Assembly: GCA_012728415.1 (NCBI GenBank)
Contig: JAAYFD010000009.1
Span: forward strand, 1 to 64,000
Direction of reading: 5' to 3'
Source of the DNA: Gammaproteobacteria bacterium
Lineage (GTDB): Bacteria > Pseudomonadota > Gammaproteobacteria > Pseudomonadales > Pseudomonadaceae
DNA length: 64,000 nt
Below, in pieces: positions 45,001 to 53,419 of this stretch (its first letter is position 1; every line of letters begins with the position of its first letter). Both the position numbers and the translations under genes were made by a program. The notes below the pieces were generated by a model that worked only from the letters and a program-made list of their open reading frames with translations, was not told where the DNA came from and made no database searches.

Positions 45001-45944
45001 CAGTCGCGGATCTCGCGCTCACCGGGCAAGAACACCAGCACATCACCGGGCAGGCGCTGCTGACTGCGCTCATGCTGCTCGATTTCTTCCAGCGCCCGCA
45101 AAATGCCCTGTTCTACGCTCAGGTCTTCTTCCTGGGCGTTGCCTTCTGCATCACGCTCGCCCAGCAGCGGACGGTACCAGGTGGTAACCGGATAGGTGCG
45201 GCCCGATACCTCAATAATCGGCGCATTGTCGAAGTGTTTCGAGAAGCGCTCCAGATCAATGGTGGCCGAAGTAATGATGACCTTCAGATCCGGTCGTCTG
45301 GGCAAAAGCTGTTTGATATAGCCCAGCAAAAAGTCGATGTTGAGACTGCGTTCGTGGGCTTCGTCGATAATCAGCGTGTCATAGCGCTGCAAAAAGCGGT
45401 CGTGGGCGGTTTCCGCCAGCAGAATACCATCGGTCATCAGCTTGACCAGCGTCTGCTCGTTGCTGCGATCTTCATGACGAACCTGGTAACCCACCAGCCC
45501 GCCCAACGGCGTATGCAGTTCTTCGGCGATGCGGTTGGCCACGCTGCGGGCAGCCAGTCGTCTGGGCTGGGTGTGGCCGATCATGCCCTGCACACCACGG
45601 CCAAGTTCCAGGCAGAGTTTGGGCAGCTGGGTGGTCTTGCCCGAGCCGGTCTCGCCGGCAATTACCAGCACCTGATGCTGCTCCAGTGCCCGCTGGATGC
45701 TTTCGCGGTGCTCGGCAATCGGCAACTGTTCGTCATAGTCCACCTGCGGCAGACTGCTACGCCGCCGCTCAGCCAGAGCCACCGAATCCAGTAGGCGCTG
45801 CTCCAGCTGCTGCTGACGTTTGGCATCGGGCTTTTTGCGCAACTGCTGCCACTGCCGGCGCAGCACAAACTGGTCGCGTAGCATGGCCTGAGGCAACACT
45901 TGATGAAATTCCCTGAAACGGCTTGGGGTATCGGTTTGAGGCAT
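42021..45944 (-). CDS. hrpA: ATP-dependent RNA helicase HrpA
   Basis: 1307 residues, normal length for HrpA. DEAH helicase: VIAGETGSGKTTQLPK (Walker A), IIDEAHERSLN (DEAH), ITSATIDLERF (SAT), and QRQGRCGRVEAG (motif VI). HA2 and OB-fold domains follow, then the long HrpA C-terminal domain (DUF3418). HrpA rescues stalled ribosomes in E. coli and takes part in mRNA processing. It is monocistronic here; the ATG lies at 45942-45944. Confidence 0.96.
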   Translation of the reverse strand: MPQTDTPSRFREFHQVLPQAMLRDQFVLRRQWQQLRKKPDAKRQQQLEQRLLDSVALAERRRSSLPQVDYDEQLPIAEHRESIQRALEQHQVLVIAGETGSGKTTQLPKLCLELGRGVQGMIGHTQPRRLAARSVANRIAEELHTPLGGLVGYQVRHEDRSNEQTLVKLMTDGILLAETAHDRFLQRYDTLIIDEAHERSLNIDFLLGYIKQLLPRRPDLKVIITSATIDLERFSKHFDNAPIIEVSGRTYPVTTWYRPLLGERDAEGNAQEEDLSVEQGILRALEEIEQHERSQQRLPGDVLVFLPGEREIRDCAEVLRKAQLKHSLVLPLYARLTPSEQQKIFQPQSGRKIVLATNVAETSLTVPGIRYVIDSGTARISRYSYRAKVQRLPVEPISQASANQRQGRCGRVEAGICIRLYSEEDFLTRPEFTDPEILRTNLAAVILQMLSLRLGAIEDFPFIEPPEGRAIADGFTTLQELQAVTTANELTPLGRQLSRLPIDPRVGRMLLAAAEQGSLREVLIVASALSSQDARVRPADKQQAADQAHAQWKDPDSDFAALINLWRDFEQQRQEQGSSGARRWCRQNYVNFLRMLEWRDAHRQLVLICRELQLAFNDEPASYDALHKALLTGLLSHIGQKSEDNDYLGARQRRFLIHPSTGLGRKKPQWIMAAELVETTRLYARLVARIDPLWAEQAASHLTRRTYLEPHWEKRRGQCVAYEQITLYGLILVGRRPVHYGPVEPQLAREQLIREGLVAGEIHSRAACLAANRKLLDELDELEAKARRRDILGDEEVLFAFYDRHIPADIYQTASFERWYKRESAKQPKLLHMTAEDVLQREASEVTVEQYPDHLNWDGLKLPLSYEFEPGHPRDGVTLSVPVPVLLQIPPARLQWLVPGLLEPLCIALVRQLPKALRKNFVPVPDFVRAALEKMPFADGELTAALGHQLLRMTGVRIADEAWEEAWQGIEHHLKMNIEVLDAKGKRMGESRDLSELLGRFGSASQKALGQLREQQQKNQAQVLDTGSFELDSFKQQKVAGLEMTVFPALVDRDGEVQEGQFASQAQAEHEHRRALQRLLVQHWSEPGNYVRELLQRDNQLTLLYRDLGRIDALAEDVLLACAEQLALTGLKKLPRSAAGVQQLAERHRGSVVEAAEALIKRLRDILQRWHELKKRFKGRIDLQMAVALNDIKAQLAALIYPGFVREVPAQWLQEYPRYLKGIEQRLDKLGSQLQKDRVWTLELTGYQQQYRDRLDKHQKEGKYDPALQLYRWMLEEYRVSLFAQQLGTKMPVSDKRLSRQWAEVLA

Positions 45945-46424
45945 ATAATGAAAAAACCAGGCAGCTAAAAGCGATCATTGTCGCAGAAAGCACAGGCAAC
46001 TGGAAAACCAGCCTTGATTGCAGAACAAACCCAGTCCACAGACGCAGGCACCCGCACCAACGGACTTGCCCCGAAAAAGCACAAATGCTGCCAACGCCAG
46101 ACGCCGTTGAAGCATGTGCACTGCCATCCACAACACCTGTGGATATCCTTGTGGATTATCTGAAGAAAACCCCGGCTGACAACCTGAATACAAGGGCGCC
46201 AAGCAATCTGGCGCTTTTCTGAGCAGCCACGCCAATTTATTAAAAATCAACAACTTGCAAAAACAATGCAATTACAAACAAGACTGTCAAGTCAAACAAC
46301 AACCGGCAGACTATTTTTTACAGATGTGCACAACAGCAAGCACACTGCTACCCCCGCAGCAATTCCGGCGCCCTCTTCTCCAGATCAGAACCGAAGGAGT
46401 TCGTCCCCAAGCGCACAAAGTCCA
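45945..46424. other. 480-nt intergenic region between hrpA and the outer-membrane factor gene
   Basis: It lies downstream of the OMF gene and upstream of hrpA, so it should carry the hrpA promoter and an OMF terminator on the minus strand. Also visible: a plus-strand intrinsic terminator (46196-46218) with no gene obviously using it, a TATAAT on the plus strand at 45949-45954 region next to hrpA, and DnaA-box-like words at 46124-46158. The 99-codon plus-strand ORF 45923-46222 shows no domain and is not called. Confidence 0.45.
46196..46218 (+). terminator. Plus-strand intrinsic terminator without an assigned gene
   Basis: Stem GCGCCA/TGGCGC with a 7-nt loop followed by TTTTC on the plus strand. 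The flanking genes are both on the minus strand, so it may mark the end of an unannotated plus-strand RNA. Confidence 0.5.
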
Positions 46425-47855
46425 TTACTGCACACCTGAGGGTTCCTCGGCACCCTGCACCCAACCGCCCCCCAGCGCGCTGACCAGCTGGGCGCTGGCA
46501 GTCAAACGTCCAGTTTGCAGACTGAGCAATGTGCGCTCAGCATTATGAGCTGTAACCAAGGCATGACTAACCACGGTAAAATCCACCATGCCTGCAGCGT
46601 ACTGGTTTTCGATCAGGCGCAAAGCGTCCCGGGCAGACTCCAGTGCCTCAGCCTGCACCCTGTATTCCTGCTCCAGGCTGGACAGCTGCACCAGGGTATC
46701 CTCGACCTCAGCAATGGCTTCCAGAGTTGTCTGCCGATAACGGGCCACGGTCTGGTCATAGGCCGCTTCTGCCTGTTGCACCCTGGCCCGGCGGGCACCG
46801 GCATCAAACAGGCGCAAATCCAGTCGCGGTCCCAATGACCAGAAGCGGTTAGGCGTACTGACCAAGCCGGACCAGGCATCGGCACGATAGCCGCCACTGG
46901 CGCTGAAGCCAAAGGATGGAAAGTACGCCGTACGTGCAACTCCGATTTCCGCATTGGCAGCCATCACCCGTTGCTCCGCCGAGGCAATATCGGGACGGCG
47001 CTCAAGCAGACTTGACGGCAGCATATGTGGCAGTTCTGGCATGACTGGCAGGCTTTCGGCAACAGCCAATTCAAAGCCGCTGGCTGGCTGACCGAGCAAC
47101 ACGGCAATGGCGTTAGAGATACGGGCACGCTGGCTTTGCAGGTCCAGCTGCTGAGCTTCTGTGCTCTTCACCTGGGTCAACGCCTGGCTGACATCAGCAC
47201 GGGTGACCATGCCGGCCTGGTAACGGTTTTCACTGATGCGCAATACGCGCCGATAAGCATCCAGATTGGCCGCGGTTATACGCAGCTGCTCATCCAGACT
47301 GCGCAACTGGATATAATTTTGCACCAGCAGACTCTGCTGGCTCAGCTTCAATGCCGCCCAGTCGCTGGCACTTGCCTCCAGCCGGGCGTGCCCTGCCTCG
47401 ACCTGGCGGCGCACTTCGCCCCAGAGATCCAGTTGCCAGCTTAATCCCAGCTGAACATTACGTTCTCTGCTGATACCCCCGCCCGCACGGCTGGAGCGAT
47501 TATCGCCGGCCTCTGCATCCAGCTTTGGGTACAGTGCCGAGCGGCTGCTACCCAGAGCTGCCCGGGCTTCGCGCCAGGCGGCTTCGGCCGCAGCCAGGTT
47601 CTGATTGCCCAGCTCCAGCTGTCTCAGCAAACTGGCCAGCTCGGCGTCTTGATACAGCTGCCACCAGTCATCACGGATATCTGTCTGACTTGGCGCGGCA
47701 GTTTTCCAGCCCTCCATGGCGTGCTGATAAGTGGCCGGAAGCGCCTGTTCCGGCCTGACGTAGTCCGGTCCCAGCATACAGCCGGACAACACCAGCATGA
47801 CACCCAGTAGCGTACCTGCTCTCAACACCTGACGGCTCCCGTACGAAAATCTCAA
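46425..47855 (-). CDS. Outer-membrane efflux factor, NodT/OprM family lipoprotein
   Basis: 476 residues. Lipoprotein signal with lipobox in LVLSGCMLGPDYVRPEQALP, then two TolC-like repeats, each with coiled-coil helices (LEASASDWAALKLSQQSLLVQ; RYRQTTLEAIAEVEDTLVQL) and beta strands. It forms the trimeric outer-membrane channel of tripartite pumps. No pump gene is adjacent, so its partner is unlinked; the muxABC operon in this window lacks an opmB-type gene and is a possible partner. Confidence 0.9.
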   Translation of the reverse strand: MRFSYGSRQVLRAGTLLGVMLVLSGCMLGPDYVRPEQALPATYQHAMEGWKTAAPSQTDIRDDWWQLYQDAELASLLRQLELGNQNLAAAEAAWREARAALGSSRSALYPKLDAEAGDNRSSRAGGGISRERNVQLGLSWQLDLWGEVRRQVEAGHARLEASASDWAALKLSQQSLLVQNYIQLRSLDEQLRITAANLDAYRRVLRISENRYQAGMVTRADVSQALTQVKSTEAQQLDLQSQRARISNAIAVLLGQPASGFELAVAESLPVMPELPHMLPSSLLERRPDIASAEQRVMAANAEIGVARTAYFPSFGFSASGGYRADAWSGLVSTPNRFWSLGPRLDLRLFDAGARRARVQQAEAAYDQTVARYRQTTLEAIAEVEDTLVQLSSLEQEYRVQAEALESARDALRLIENQYAAGMVDFTVVSHALVTAHNAERTLLSLQTGRLTASAQLVSALGGGWVQGAEEPSGVQ

Positions 47856-48227
47856 AGGCCCATAGCATAGCGGATTCCGGCTCGCGGGCCCTACCGTTTA
47901 CAGGTACTTTACAGTTACCACCGGCTGGCATGCCGTTGCTCCGGAACTGGTTGACCACTACAAGCAAGTTCCGAAAGACCAACACAAGCCCGACAAGGCG
48001 TACGTCCGCTACAGACCCTACTTGCATGCCCGAGTCACTGTCGCAAAATGACTGTATGCCTGGCTGGTCATATCTTTGTATTAGGCCCGGCACAGCACCT
48101 CTGTTAGTCTGTATGCATGCACAGCAATACGGGCGCACAGCAACGCCCAGACAGTCATTACCAGCAGGACGCTGCACACACAACCGCAGCCATCCTTCCG
48201 CCCTGCGCATCAAAAGGAGAACAGTAT
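47856..48227. other. 372-nt intergenic region, divergent promoters; possible old coding remnant
   Basis: It separates the divergent OMF gene and yghU and should carry both promoters. One plus-strand frame ending at TGA 48048-48050 reads protein-like without a start codon (GWHAVAPELVDHYKQVP, then YVRYRPYLHARVTVAK). It could be the end of a decayed gene, but no family is recognised. Confidence 0.35.
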
Positions 48228-49064
48228 ATGAGCACAGCTTATATTCCGCCCCGCATCTGGCAACATGAAGAAAAAAATGACAACAAGTATGCCAGCATCA
48301 ACCGCCCCACTGCCGGCCCCCGTTTTGAACAAAAACTGCCAGTCGGCGAGCATCCGCTTCAGCTGTACTCACTGGCCACGCCCAACGGGCAAAAGGTCAC
48401 CATCATGCTGGAAGAGCTGCTTGAGCTGGGCATCGGAGCAGCTGAATACGACGCCTGGTTCATCAACATTGGCAAGGGTGACCAGTTCGGCAGCGACTTT
48501 GTTGCCATCAATCCCAACTCAAAAATACCGGCCCTGCTGGACCACAGCGTAGAGCCTGCGCAGCCGGTGTTCGAGTCTGGCGCCATCCTGCTCTATCTGG
48601 CGGAAAAGTTTGGCCACTTTGTTCCACGGGATCCGGCAGCCCGCACCCGCTGCCTGTCCTGGCTGTTCTGGCAAATGGGTGCTGCTCCTTACCTGGGCGG
48701 CGGCTTTGGGCATTTCTATGTCTACGCCAACGATAAAATCGAATATGCCATCAACCGCTTTACCATGGAGGCCAAGCGCCAGCTGGATCTGCTTGACAAG
48801 CACCTTGCCGACAACCGTTTTATGGCCGGCGACGAGTACAGCATTGCCGACATGGCCATCTGGCCCTGGTATGGCGGAGTTGCAACCGGAGAGGTATACG
48901 ATGCAGTCGAGTTTTTACAGGCCGGCGAATACAAAAACCTGTTGCGCTGGCAACAGGAAATAGCCAGGCGCCCTGGTGTTCAACGCGGCCGCCTGGTCAA
49001 CCAGCGCGGAGAAAAAGGCCTGCACGAGCGCCACAGCGCAGCAGATTTTGAGGGATTGCTGTAA
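48228..49064 (+). CDS. yghU: Glutathione S-transferase-like disulfide-bond oxidoreductase YghU
   Basis: 278 residues from ATG 48228, with AAAAGGAG upstream (the open frame extends left but this start fits). YghU/YfcG-type GST: N-terminal extension (YIPPRIWQHEEKND), thioredoxin-like domain PLQLYSLATPNGQKVTIMLEEL, then NPNSKIPALLDH, ESGAILLYLAEKFG, and a C-terminal helical domain with FMAGDEYSIADMAIWPW. Family members reduce disulfides with glutathione and lack classic GST activity. Monocistronic. Confidence 0.93.
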   Translation: MSTAYIPPRIWQHEEKNDNKYASINRPTAGPRFEQKLPVGEHPLQLYSLATPNGQKVTIMLEELLELGIGAAEYDAWFINIGKGDQFGSDFVAINPNSKIPALLDHSVEPAQPVFESGAILLYLAEKFGHFVPRDPAARTRCLSWLFWQMGAAPYLGGGFGHFYVYANDKIEYAINRFTMEAKRQLDLLDKHLADNRFMAGDEYSIADMAIWPWYGGVATGEVYDAVEFLQAGEYKNLLRWQQEIARRPGVQRGRLVNQRGEKGLHERHSAADFEGLL

Positions 49065-49092
49065 TAGCAGGGGTGTCGCACACATCCCCAGG

Positions 49093-49296
49093 GTGCCCGC
49101 CCCAGCCGCCACAGTGCAAACCCCGCACCGCGACAGCAGCCCGGCAACGCCGGGCCACCCCCCACCCGCACAAGGCAAACCCGGGGCCGGACGGAGCCGA
49201 AGTCAGGCCTTAGCGGTTTGGGCCGGCCCGCCGGACCGAACCAGCGCAGACTGACGCAGCGCCCCGGCCGACCCAGCCGCCACAGTGCAAAACCCT
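49093..49296 (-). repeat. Intergenic repeat element, copy A plus a truncated tandem copy
   Basis: The minus strand from 49296 leftward begins GGGTTTTGCACTGTGGCGGC and continues with several blocks shared, in the same order, with 60371-60547. The shared blocks include GCTGGTTCGGTCC, CCCAAACCGCTAAGGCC, TGCCTTGTGCGGGTGG and GCTGTCGCG. The full copy spans about 49121-49296; its first 20 or so nt recur at 49099-49120, so a second copy starts directly after it. It begins within the lipA stop region. Confidence 0.65.
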
Positions 49297-50266
49297 ACAA
49301 CAATTCTTCCGACTGCTGATCCGCATGATAGGACGAGCGCACCAGCGGCCCTGAAGCCACATTCTTGAAGCCCATCTTCATGCCTTCTTCGGCAAACCAG
49401 GCAAAGGTATCCGGATGCACATAACGCTGCACCGGCATGTGATCACGCGATGGCGACAAATACTGGCCCAGGGTCAGCATGTCGATATGGTGTTCACGCA
49501 TGCGCTGCATGACCTCGATGACTTCTTCATCGGTCTCACCCAGCCCCAGCATCAGGCCGGACTTGGTCGGAACATGCGGTACCATTTGCTTGAAGCGCTC
49601 CAGCAGGTCCAGCGACCACTCAAAGTCAGAACCGGGGCGCGCCGCACGGTACAGGCGCGGGACGGTTTCCAGGTTGTGGTTGAACACATCCGGTGGCGTG
49701 GCGGCAGTGATTTCCAGTGCAATATCCATGCGTCCGCGGTAGTCAGGCACCAGGGTTTCAATCTGGATTTTCGGTGACAATGCGCGGATCTCGCGGACAC
49801 AGTTGGCAAAGTGCTGGGCACCGCCATCACGCAAGTCATCACGATCAACCGAAGTAATCACCACATACTTCAGGCGCATGTCGGCAATGGCGCGAGCCAG
49901 GTTGACCGGCTCGTCCACATCCAGCGGGTTGGGCCGGCCATGGCCGACATCACAGAACGGACAGCGGCGGGTGCAGATGTCACCCATGATCATAAACGTG
50001 GCCGTACCGCTGGAGAAGCACTCACCCAGGTTCGGGCAGGACGCTTCCTCACACACACTGTGCAGCTTATGCTTGCGCAAGGTCTGCTTGATGCTTTCCA
50101 CTTCTGGAGACACCGGAACCTTGACACGAATCCAGTCCGGCTTGCGCAATGCTTCATCGGCAGGGATCACCTTGACCGGAATACGCGCCAGCTTGTCGGC
50201 GCCACGGAGTTTAACGCCGGTTTCTACAGCACTACGGCGGGTTGCCGCTGCAGGTTGTTCGCTCAT
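49295..50266 (-). CDS. lipA: Lipoyl synthase LipA
   Basis: 323 residues. Radical SAM enzyme with two Fe-S clusters: the auxiliary cluster motif [12 protein letters not shown] (about residues 78-89) and the radical SAM motif [10 protein letters not shown] (about 104-113). The C-terminal [11 protein letters not shown] carries the third-ligand Ser region. It inserts two sulfurs into protein-bound octanoyl groups. The annotated start overlaps lipB by 35 nt; a shorter start is possible. Part of the lipB-lipA unit. Confidence 0.97.
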   Translation of the reverse strand: MSEQPAAATRRSAVETGVKLRGADKLARIPVKVIPADEALRKPDWIRVKVPVSPEVESIKQTLRKHKLHSVCEEASCPNLGECFSSGTATFMIMGDICTRRCPFCDVGHGRPNPLDVDEPVNLARAIADMRLKYVVITSVDRDDLRDGGAQHFANCVREIRALSPKIQIETLVPDYRGRMDIALEITAATPPDVFNHNLETVPRLYRAARPGSDFEWSLDLLERFKQMVPHVPTKSGLMLGLGETDEEVIEVMQRMREHHIDMLTLGQYLSPSRDHMPVQRYVHPDTFAWFAEEGMKMGFKNVASGPLVRSSYHADQQSEELL

Positions 50267-50918
50267 GACTGTCTATTCCACCTACTAAAAATTCATGGGT
50301 TGCATGCCCCAGTGCCCGGGCCAGGATACCGGCCAGTTCACGTCCCGCCTGCTTTACGCTGACAGCAGCAGCGCTCTCATCCACCAGCTGCGTCATGCGC
50401 AAGCCCTGGTAGCCACAGGGATTGATGCGGCCAAAGGGCTCAAGGTCCATATCGACATTGAGCGCCAGGCCGTGAAAGGAACAGCCGCGGCGGATACGCA
50501 GGCCAAGCGAGGCTATCTTGGCATCATCAACATAGACGCCTGGAGCATCTGCTTTGGCACAGGATGACACATTATAGCCGGCCAGCAGCTGCACAAGGCT
50601 GTTTTCAATCAAGCTGACCAGCTCGCGCACACCGATGCCCTGCCGGCGCACATCAATCAGTACATAGGCCACCAGCTGCCCCGGACCATGGTAGGTAACC
50701 TGGCCACCGCGGTCCACATGGACCACCGGAATATCACCAGGAAACAGCAGGTGCTCGGCCCTGCCGGCTTGGCCCTGGGTAAAAACCGGCGGGTGTTCCA
50801 GCAGCCAGATTTCGTCATCAGTCCCGGCATCACGCCGGTCAGTGAATTCCTGCATGGCATGCCAGGCCGGCTCATAGTCGATCCGGCCCAGCCAGCGCAC
50901 CCGCAGCCCCTGTTTCAT
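50232..50918 (-). CDS. lipB: Octanoyltransferase LipB
   Basis: 228 residues. [19 protein letters not shown] and [20 protein letters not shown] include the catalytic Lys and Cys. It moves octanoate from acyl carrier protein to lipoyl domains, the step before LipA. Its start overlaps the stop of the DUF493 gene by 1 nt. The C-terminal tail ([15 protein letters not shown]) runs into the lipA start. Confidence 0.96.
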   Translation of the reverse strand: MKQGLRVRWLGRIDYEPAWHAMQEFTDRRDAGTDDEIWLLEHPPVFTQGQAGRAEHLLFPGDIPVVHVDRGGQVTYHGPGQLVAYVLIDVRRQGIGVRELVSLIENSLVQLLAGYNVSSCAKADAPGVYVDDAKIASLGLRIRRGCSFHGLALNVDMDLEPFGRINPCGYQGLRMTQLVDESAAAVSVKQAGRELAGILARALGHATHEFLVGGIDSHERTTCSGNPP

Positions 50919-51214
50919 CAGAGCACCATGCGAACTTTGCCGGTCTGACGCAGAGCATCATTCAAGCGCTTCAGGTGCTCGGCACTTTGCGCCGTAATAC
51001 GCACCCGCACCGAGCAAAAACGGCCATTGCTGCTTAACTGCTGGTCAGCGCTGGCCGGTTCGAACTCTGGCGCATGGGCGCACACCACTTCCAGTACTGT
51101 CTGGACATAGTTTTCGCAGTGATCACCGATAATTTTTATCGGGTATTGCTCGCAGGGAAACTCGATTTTTGGCTGTTCGGCCGTTGCGCCAAGATCGGTC
51201 ACATTAACTTGCAT
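50918..51214 (-). CDS. ybeD: DUF493 / YbeD family protein
   Basis: 98 residues. [17 protein letters not shown] at the start and [22 protein letters not shown] near the end are typical of YbeD (DUF493), an ACT-like small fold found beside lipB and dacA in many proteobacteria. A regulatory role is suspected for the family but not established. Coupled to lipB by a 1-nt overlap; 13 nt downstream of dacA. Confidence 0.92.
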   Translation of the reverse strand: MQVNVTDLGATAEQPKIEFPCEQYPIKIIGDHCENYVQTVLEVVCAHAPEFEPASADQQLSSNGRFCSVRVRITAQSAEHLKRLNDALRQTGKVRMVL

Positions 51215-51227
51215 GCCGACTCCTCAA

Positions 51228-52391
51228 TCAATTGAACAGGTTAAATATAAACAGCCGCAGACTGTCCCAGATGCGCTTAAAAATACCGCCCTGCTCGACT
51301 TCACCCAGCGCCACCAGGTCAGCCGTATGCAGCAATTCGCCTTCCAGGCGCACTTCGATACTGCCCAGCTTCTGTCCAGCACGTACAGGTGCCACAATTC
51401 GCTCATCAAGTACAGCCTCTGCTATGATCTGGTCTGCCTTGCCACGCGGCACAACCAGCGCCAGGTCTGCGGCCAAGCCAGCCTCTACCTGTGCCTGCTG
51501 GCCCTTCCACACCTGACTGCTGGTCAGCACGGTATTTTTTTTGTAGAGGGTCCGGCTTTCAAAAAAACGGAACCCGTAGGTCAACAGCTTTTGTGTTTCA
51601 GCTGCCCGGCTGCTTTCATCACGGGCACCAAATATCACGGATATCAGACGCATATCATCACGCACTGCAGAAGCCACCAGGCAGTAGCCGGCCTCTTCGG
51701 TATGGCCGGTTTTCAGTCCGTCCACAGTACTGTCACGCCATAACAGCAAGTTACGGTTTTGCTGGCGAATATCGTTCCAGATAAACTCTTTTTGCGCATA
51801 GATTGCATAATGCTCAGGGTCTTCATCAATGATGGCGCGTGCCAGGCGGGCCATATCAAAGGCTGAAGAGTAATGTCCCTCTGCCGGTAACCCGGTAGCA
51901 TTGCGAAACGAGGTATTACTCAACTGCAAAGCTGCGGCCTGCTGGTTCATCATGTCGGAAAACGCTTCTTCGCTGCCGGCGATATACTCGGCCATCGCTA
52001 CGCTGGCATCATTGCCCGACTGGATGATGATACCGTGAAGCAGGTCATCCACCGAAACCTGCTTGCCGACCTCAATAAACATGCGCGAGCCACCGGTCCG
52101 CCAGGCTTTTTCACTCACGGTAACCAGATCTTGCTCACCAATCTGACCACGACGAATCTCCTTGGTCGCAATATAGGCTGTCATCAACTTGGTCAAACTG
52201 GCCGGTGGCAGGGCTTCATGGGCATTATGCTCAACCAGCACCTGCCCAGTGGCAGCATCCATCAAGACATAGGACTTGGCCGCCAGTGCCGGCATAGCCG
52301 GTATGCCAGGCGTGGCTGCTGCCACAGTGACGGAAAAAGTCATGGATACGGCAAGTACAGCCATGCCTGCCAACTGTTTCAACTTAATCAT
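51228..52391 (-). CDS. dacA: D-alanyl-D-alanine carboxypeptidase (PBP5/6 type)
   Basis: 387 residues. Signal peptide (MAVLAVSMTFSVTVAAATPG). Penicillin-binding motifs: PASLTKLMTAYIA (SxxK), IQSGNDASVAMAEY (SxN), and GLKTGHTEEAGYC (KTG). The C-terminus ends in an amphipathic membrane-anchoring helix, IWDSLRLFIFNLFN. It trims pentapeptides in the periplasm. Pseudomonads call the gene at this place dacC. Confidence 0.95.
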   Translation of the reverse strand: MIKLKQLAGMAVLAVSMTFSVTVAAATPGIPAMPALAAKSYVLMDAATGQVLVEHNAHEALPPASLTKLMTAYIATKEIRRGQIGEQDLVTVSEKAWRTGGSRMFIEVGKQVSVDDLLHGIIIQSGNDASVAMAEYIAGSEEAFSDMMNQQAAALQLSNTSFRNATGLPAEGHYSSAFDMARLARAIIDEDPEHYAIYAQKEFIWNDIRQQNRNLLLWRDSTVDGLKTGHTEEAGYCLVASAVRDDMRLISVIFGARDESSRAAETQKLLTYGFRFFESRTLYKKNTVLTSSQVWKGQQAQVEAGLAADLALVVPRGKADQIIAEAVLDERIVAPVRAGQKLGSIEVRLEGELLHTADLVALGEVEQGGIFKRIWDSLRLFIFNLFN

Positions 52392-52447
52392 TTTTTATAT
52401 ACCGATATTCTGTCAGATTTCTAAAAATTCCACCGCAGGCATGCCTG

Positions 52448-53419
52448 TCAGTCAATATTAAGTAATGTCGGGCTGCCCAGTCCCGCCTGCTGCACTTGCA
52501 GTCGTATGTTTTCTGCTTGCTGCAAGCCACTAAGCGGACCAATGCGCACCCGATGTAAAACCTGCTGCTCACGGGCCACAGAACTGACACGCACCACGCT
52601 GGCAGTCAAGTCACTCAGCTTGTCGCGCAACAGCTGTGCCGCGTCCGGGTTGGCAAAAGCACCCACCTGCAAGTAAATGCCCGAGGTATCCACTGCAGGT
52701 TTGACCTCCAAAGGCAGCAAGGCACCTGCATGCTGCTGTACTGGCGGCACATACTCCTCGACACCGGCTTGCAGTGCTGGTTCAGGCTGTGCCTGCCACG
52801 TCCCTACCACTGGCGGTTTCTGGCCTCGTTGCGCCCACCATCTGTCCGGGTCAATACCTTCGACACTGACTCTGGCCACCCCCTTCTCGGCAAAGCCCAG
52901 CTTCTTGGCGGCGGCAAAAGACAGGTCAATTATGCGGTCGGAGTAAAACGGGCCCCGATCATTAACCCTAAGGGTTACACTACGCCCATTTTCCAGGTTG
53001 GTCACTTTGACATAGCTGGGCAATGGTAAGGTTTTGTGAGCTGCGGTCATACCATACAGGTCGTAGGTCTCGCCATTGGCTGTTTGCAACCCATGAAACT
53101 TGGTGCCATACCAAGAAGCAGTGCCTGTCTGCCGGTACTTATGCGCACTCTGTATCGGATAGTACTTCTTGCCCAGCACGACATAGGGCGAAGCCTTGAC
53201 AGGACCATAGTGCGGCATGGGCGTGGCATCAGGTATACTGGATACATCCTTGTCCCACCAGGGTGCCCCGTCATTTTTCGACTGTTTGTAGGGCGCTGCC
53301 GGAACGGGCTGTTTAACCACCGCCACTTTCTGCTGTCTGGCTGGCTTGCTGCCGCAGCCCTGCAAAACCAGCCCGGCCACCAACAACAGACTACCTGCAA
53401 GCACGCGCGCATAATTCAT
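52448..53419 (-). CDS. rlpA: Septal lytic transglycosylase RlpA
   Basis: 323 residues. Lipoprotein signal with lipobox LVLQGCGSK. The DPBB domain carries the catalytic region GTASWYGTKFHGLQTANGE and RVNDRGPFYSDRIIDLSFAA. The C-terminal SPOR domain (IYLQVGAFANPDAAQLLRDK) binds denuded septal glycan. In Pseudomonas RlpA helps daughter cells separate. It overlaps mltB by 4 nt, fitting a peptidoglycan operon. Confidence 0.95.
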   Translation of the reverse strand: MNYARVLAGSLLLVAGLVLQGCGSKPARQQKVAVVKQPVPAAPYKQSKNDGAPWWDKDVSSIPDATPMPHYGPVKASPYVVLGKKYYPIQSAHKYRQTGTASWYGTKFHGLQTANGETYDLYGMTAAHKTLPLPSYVKVTNLENGRSVTLRVNDRGPFYSDRIIDLSFAAAKKLGFAEKGVARVSVEGIDPDRWWAQRGQKPPVVGTWQAQPEPALQAGVEEYVPPVQQHAGALLPLEVKPAVDTSGIYLQVGAFANPDAAQLLRDKLSDLTASVVRVSSVAREQQVLHRVRIGPLSGLQQAENIRLQVQQAGLGSPTLLNID

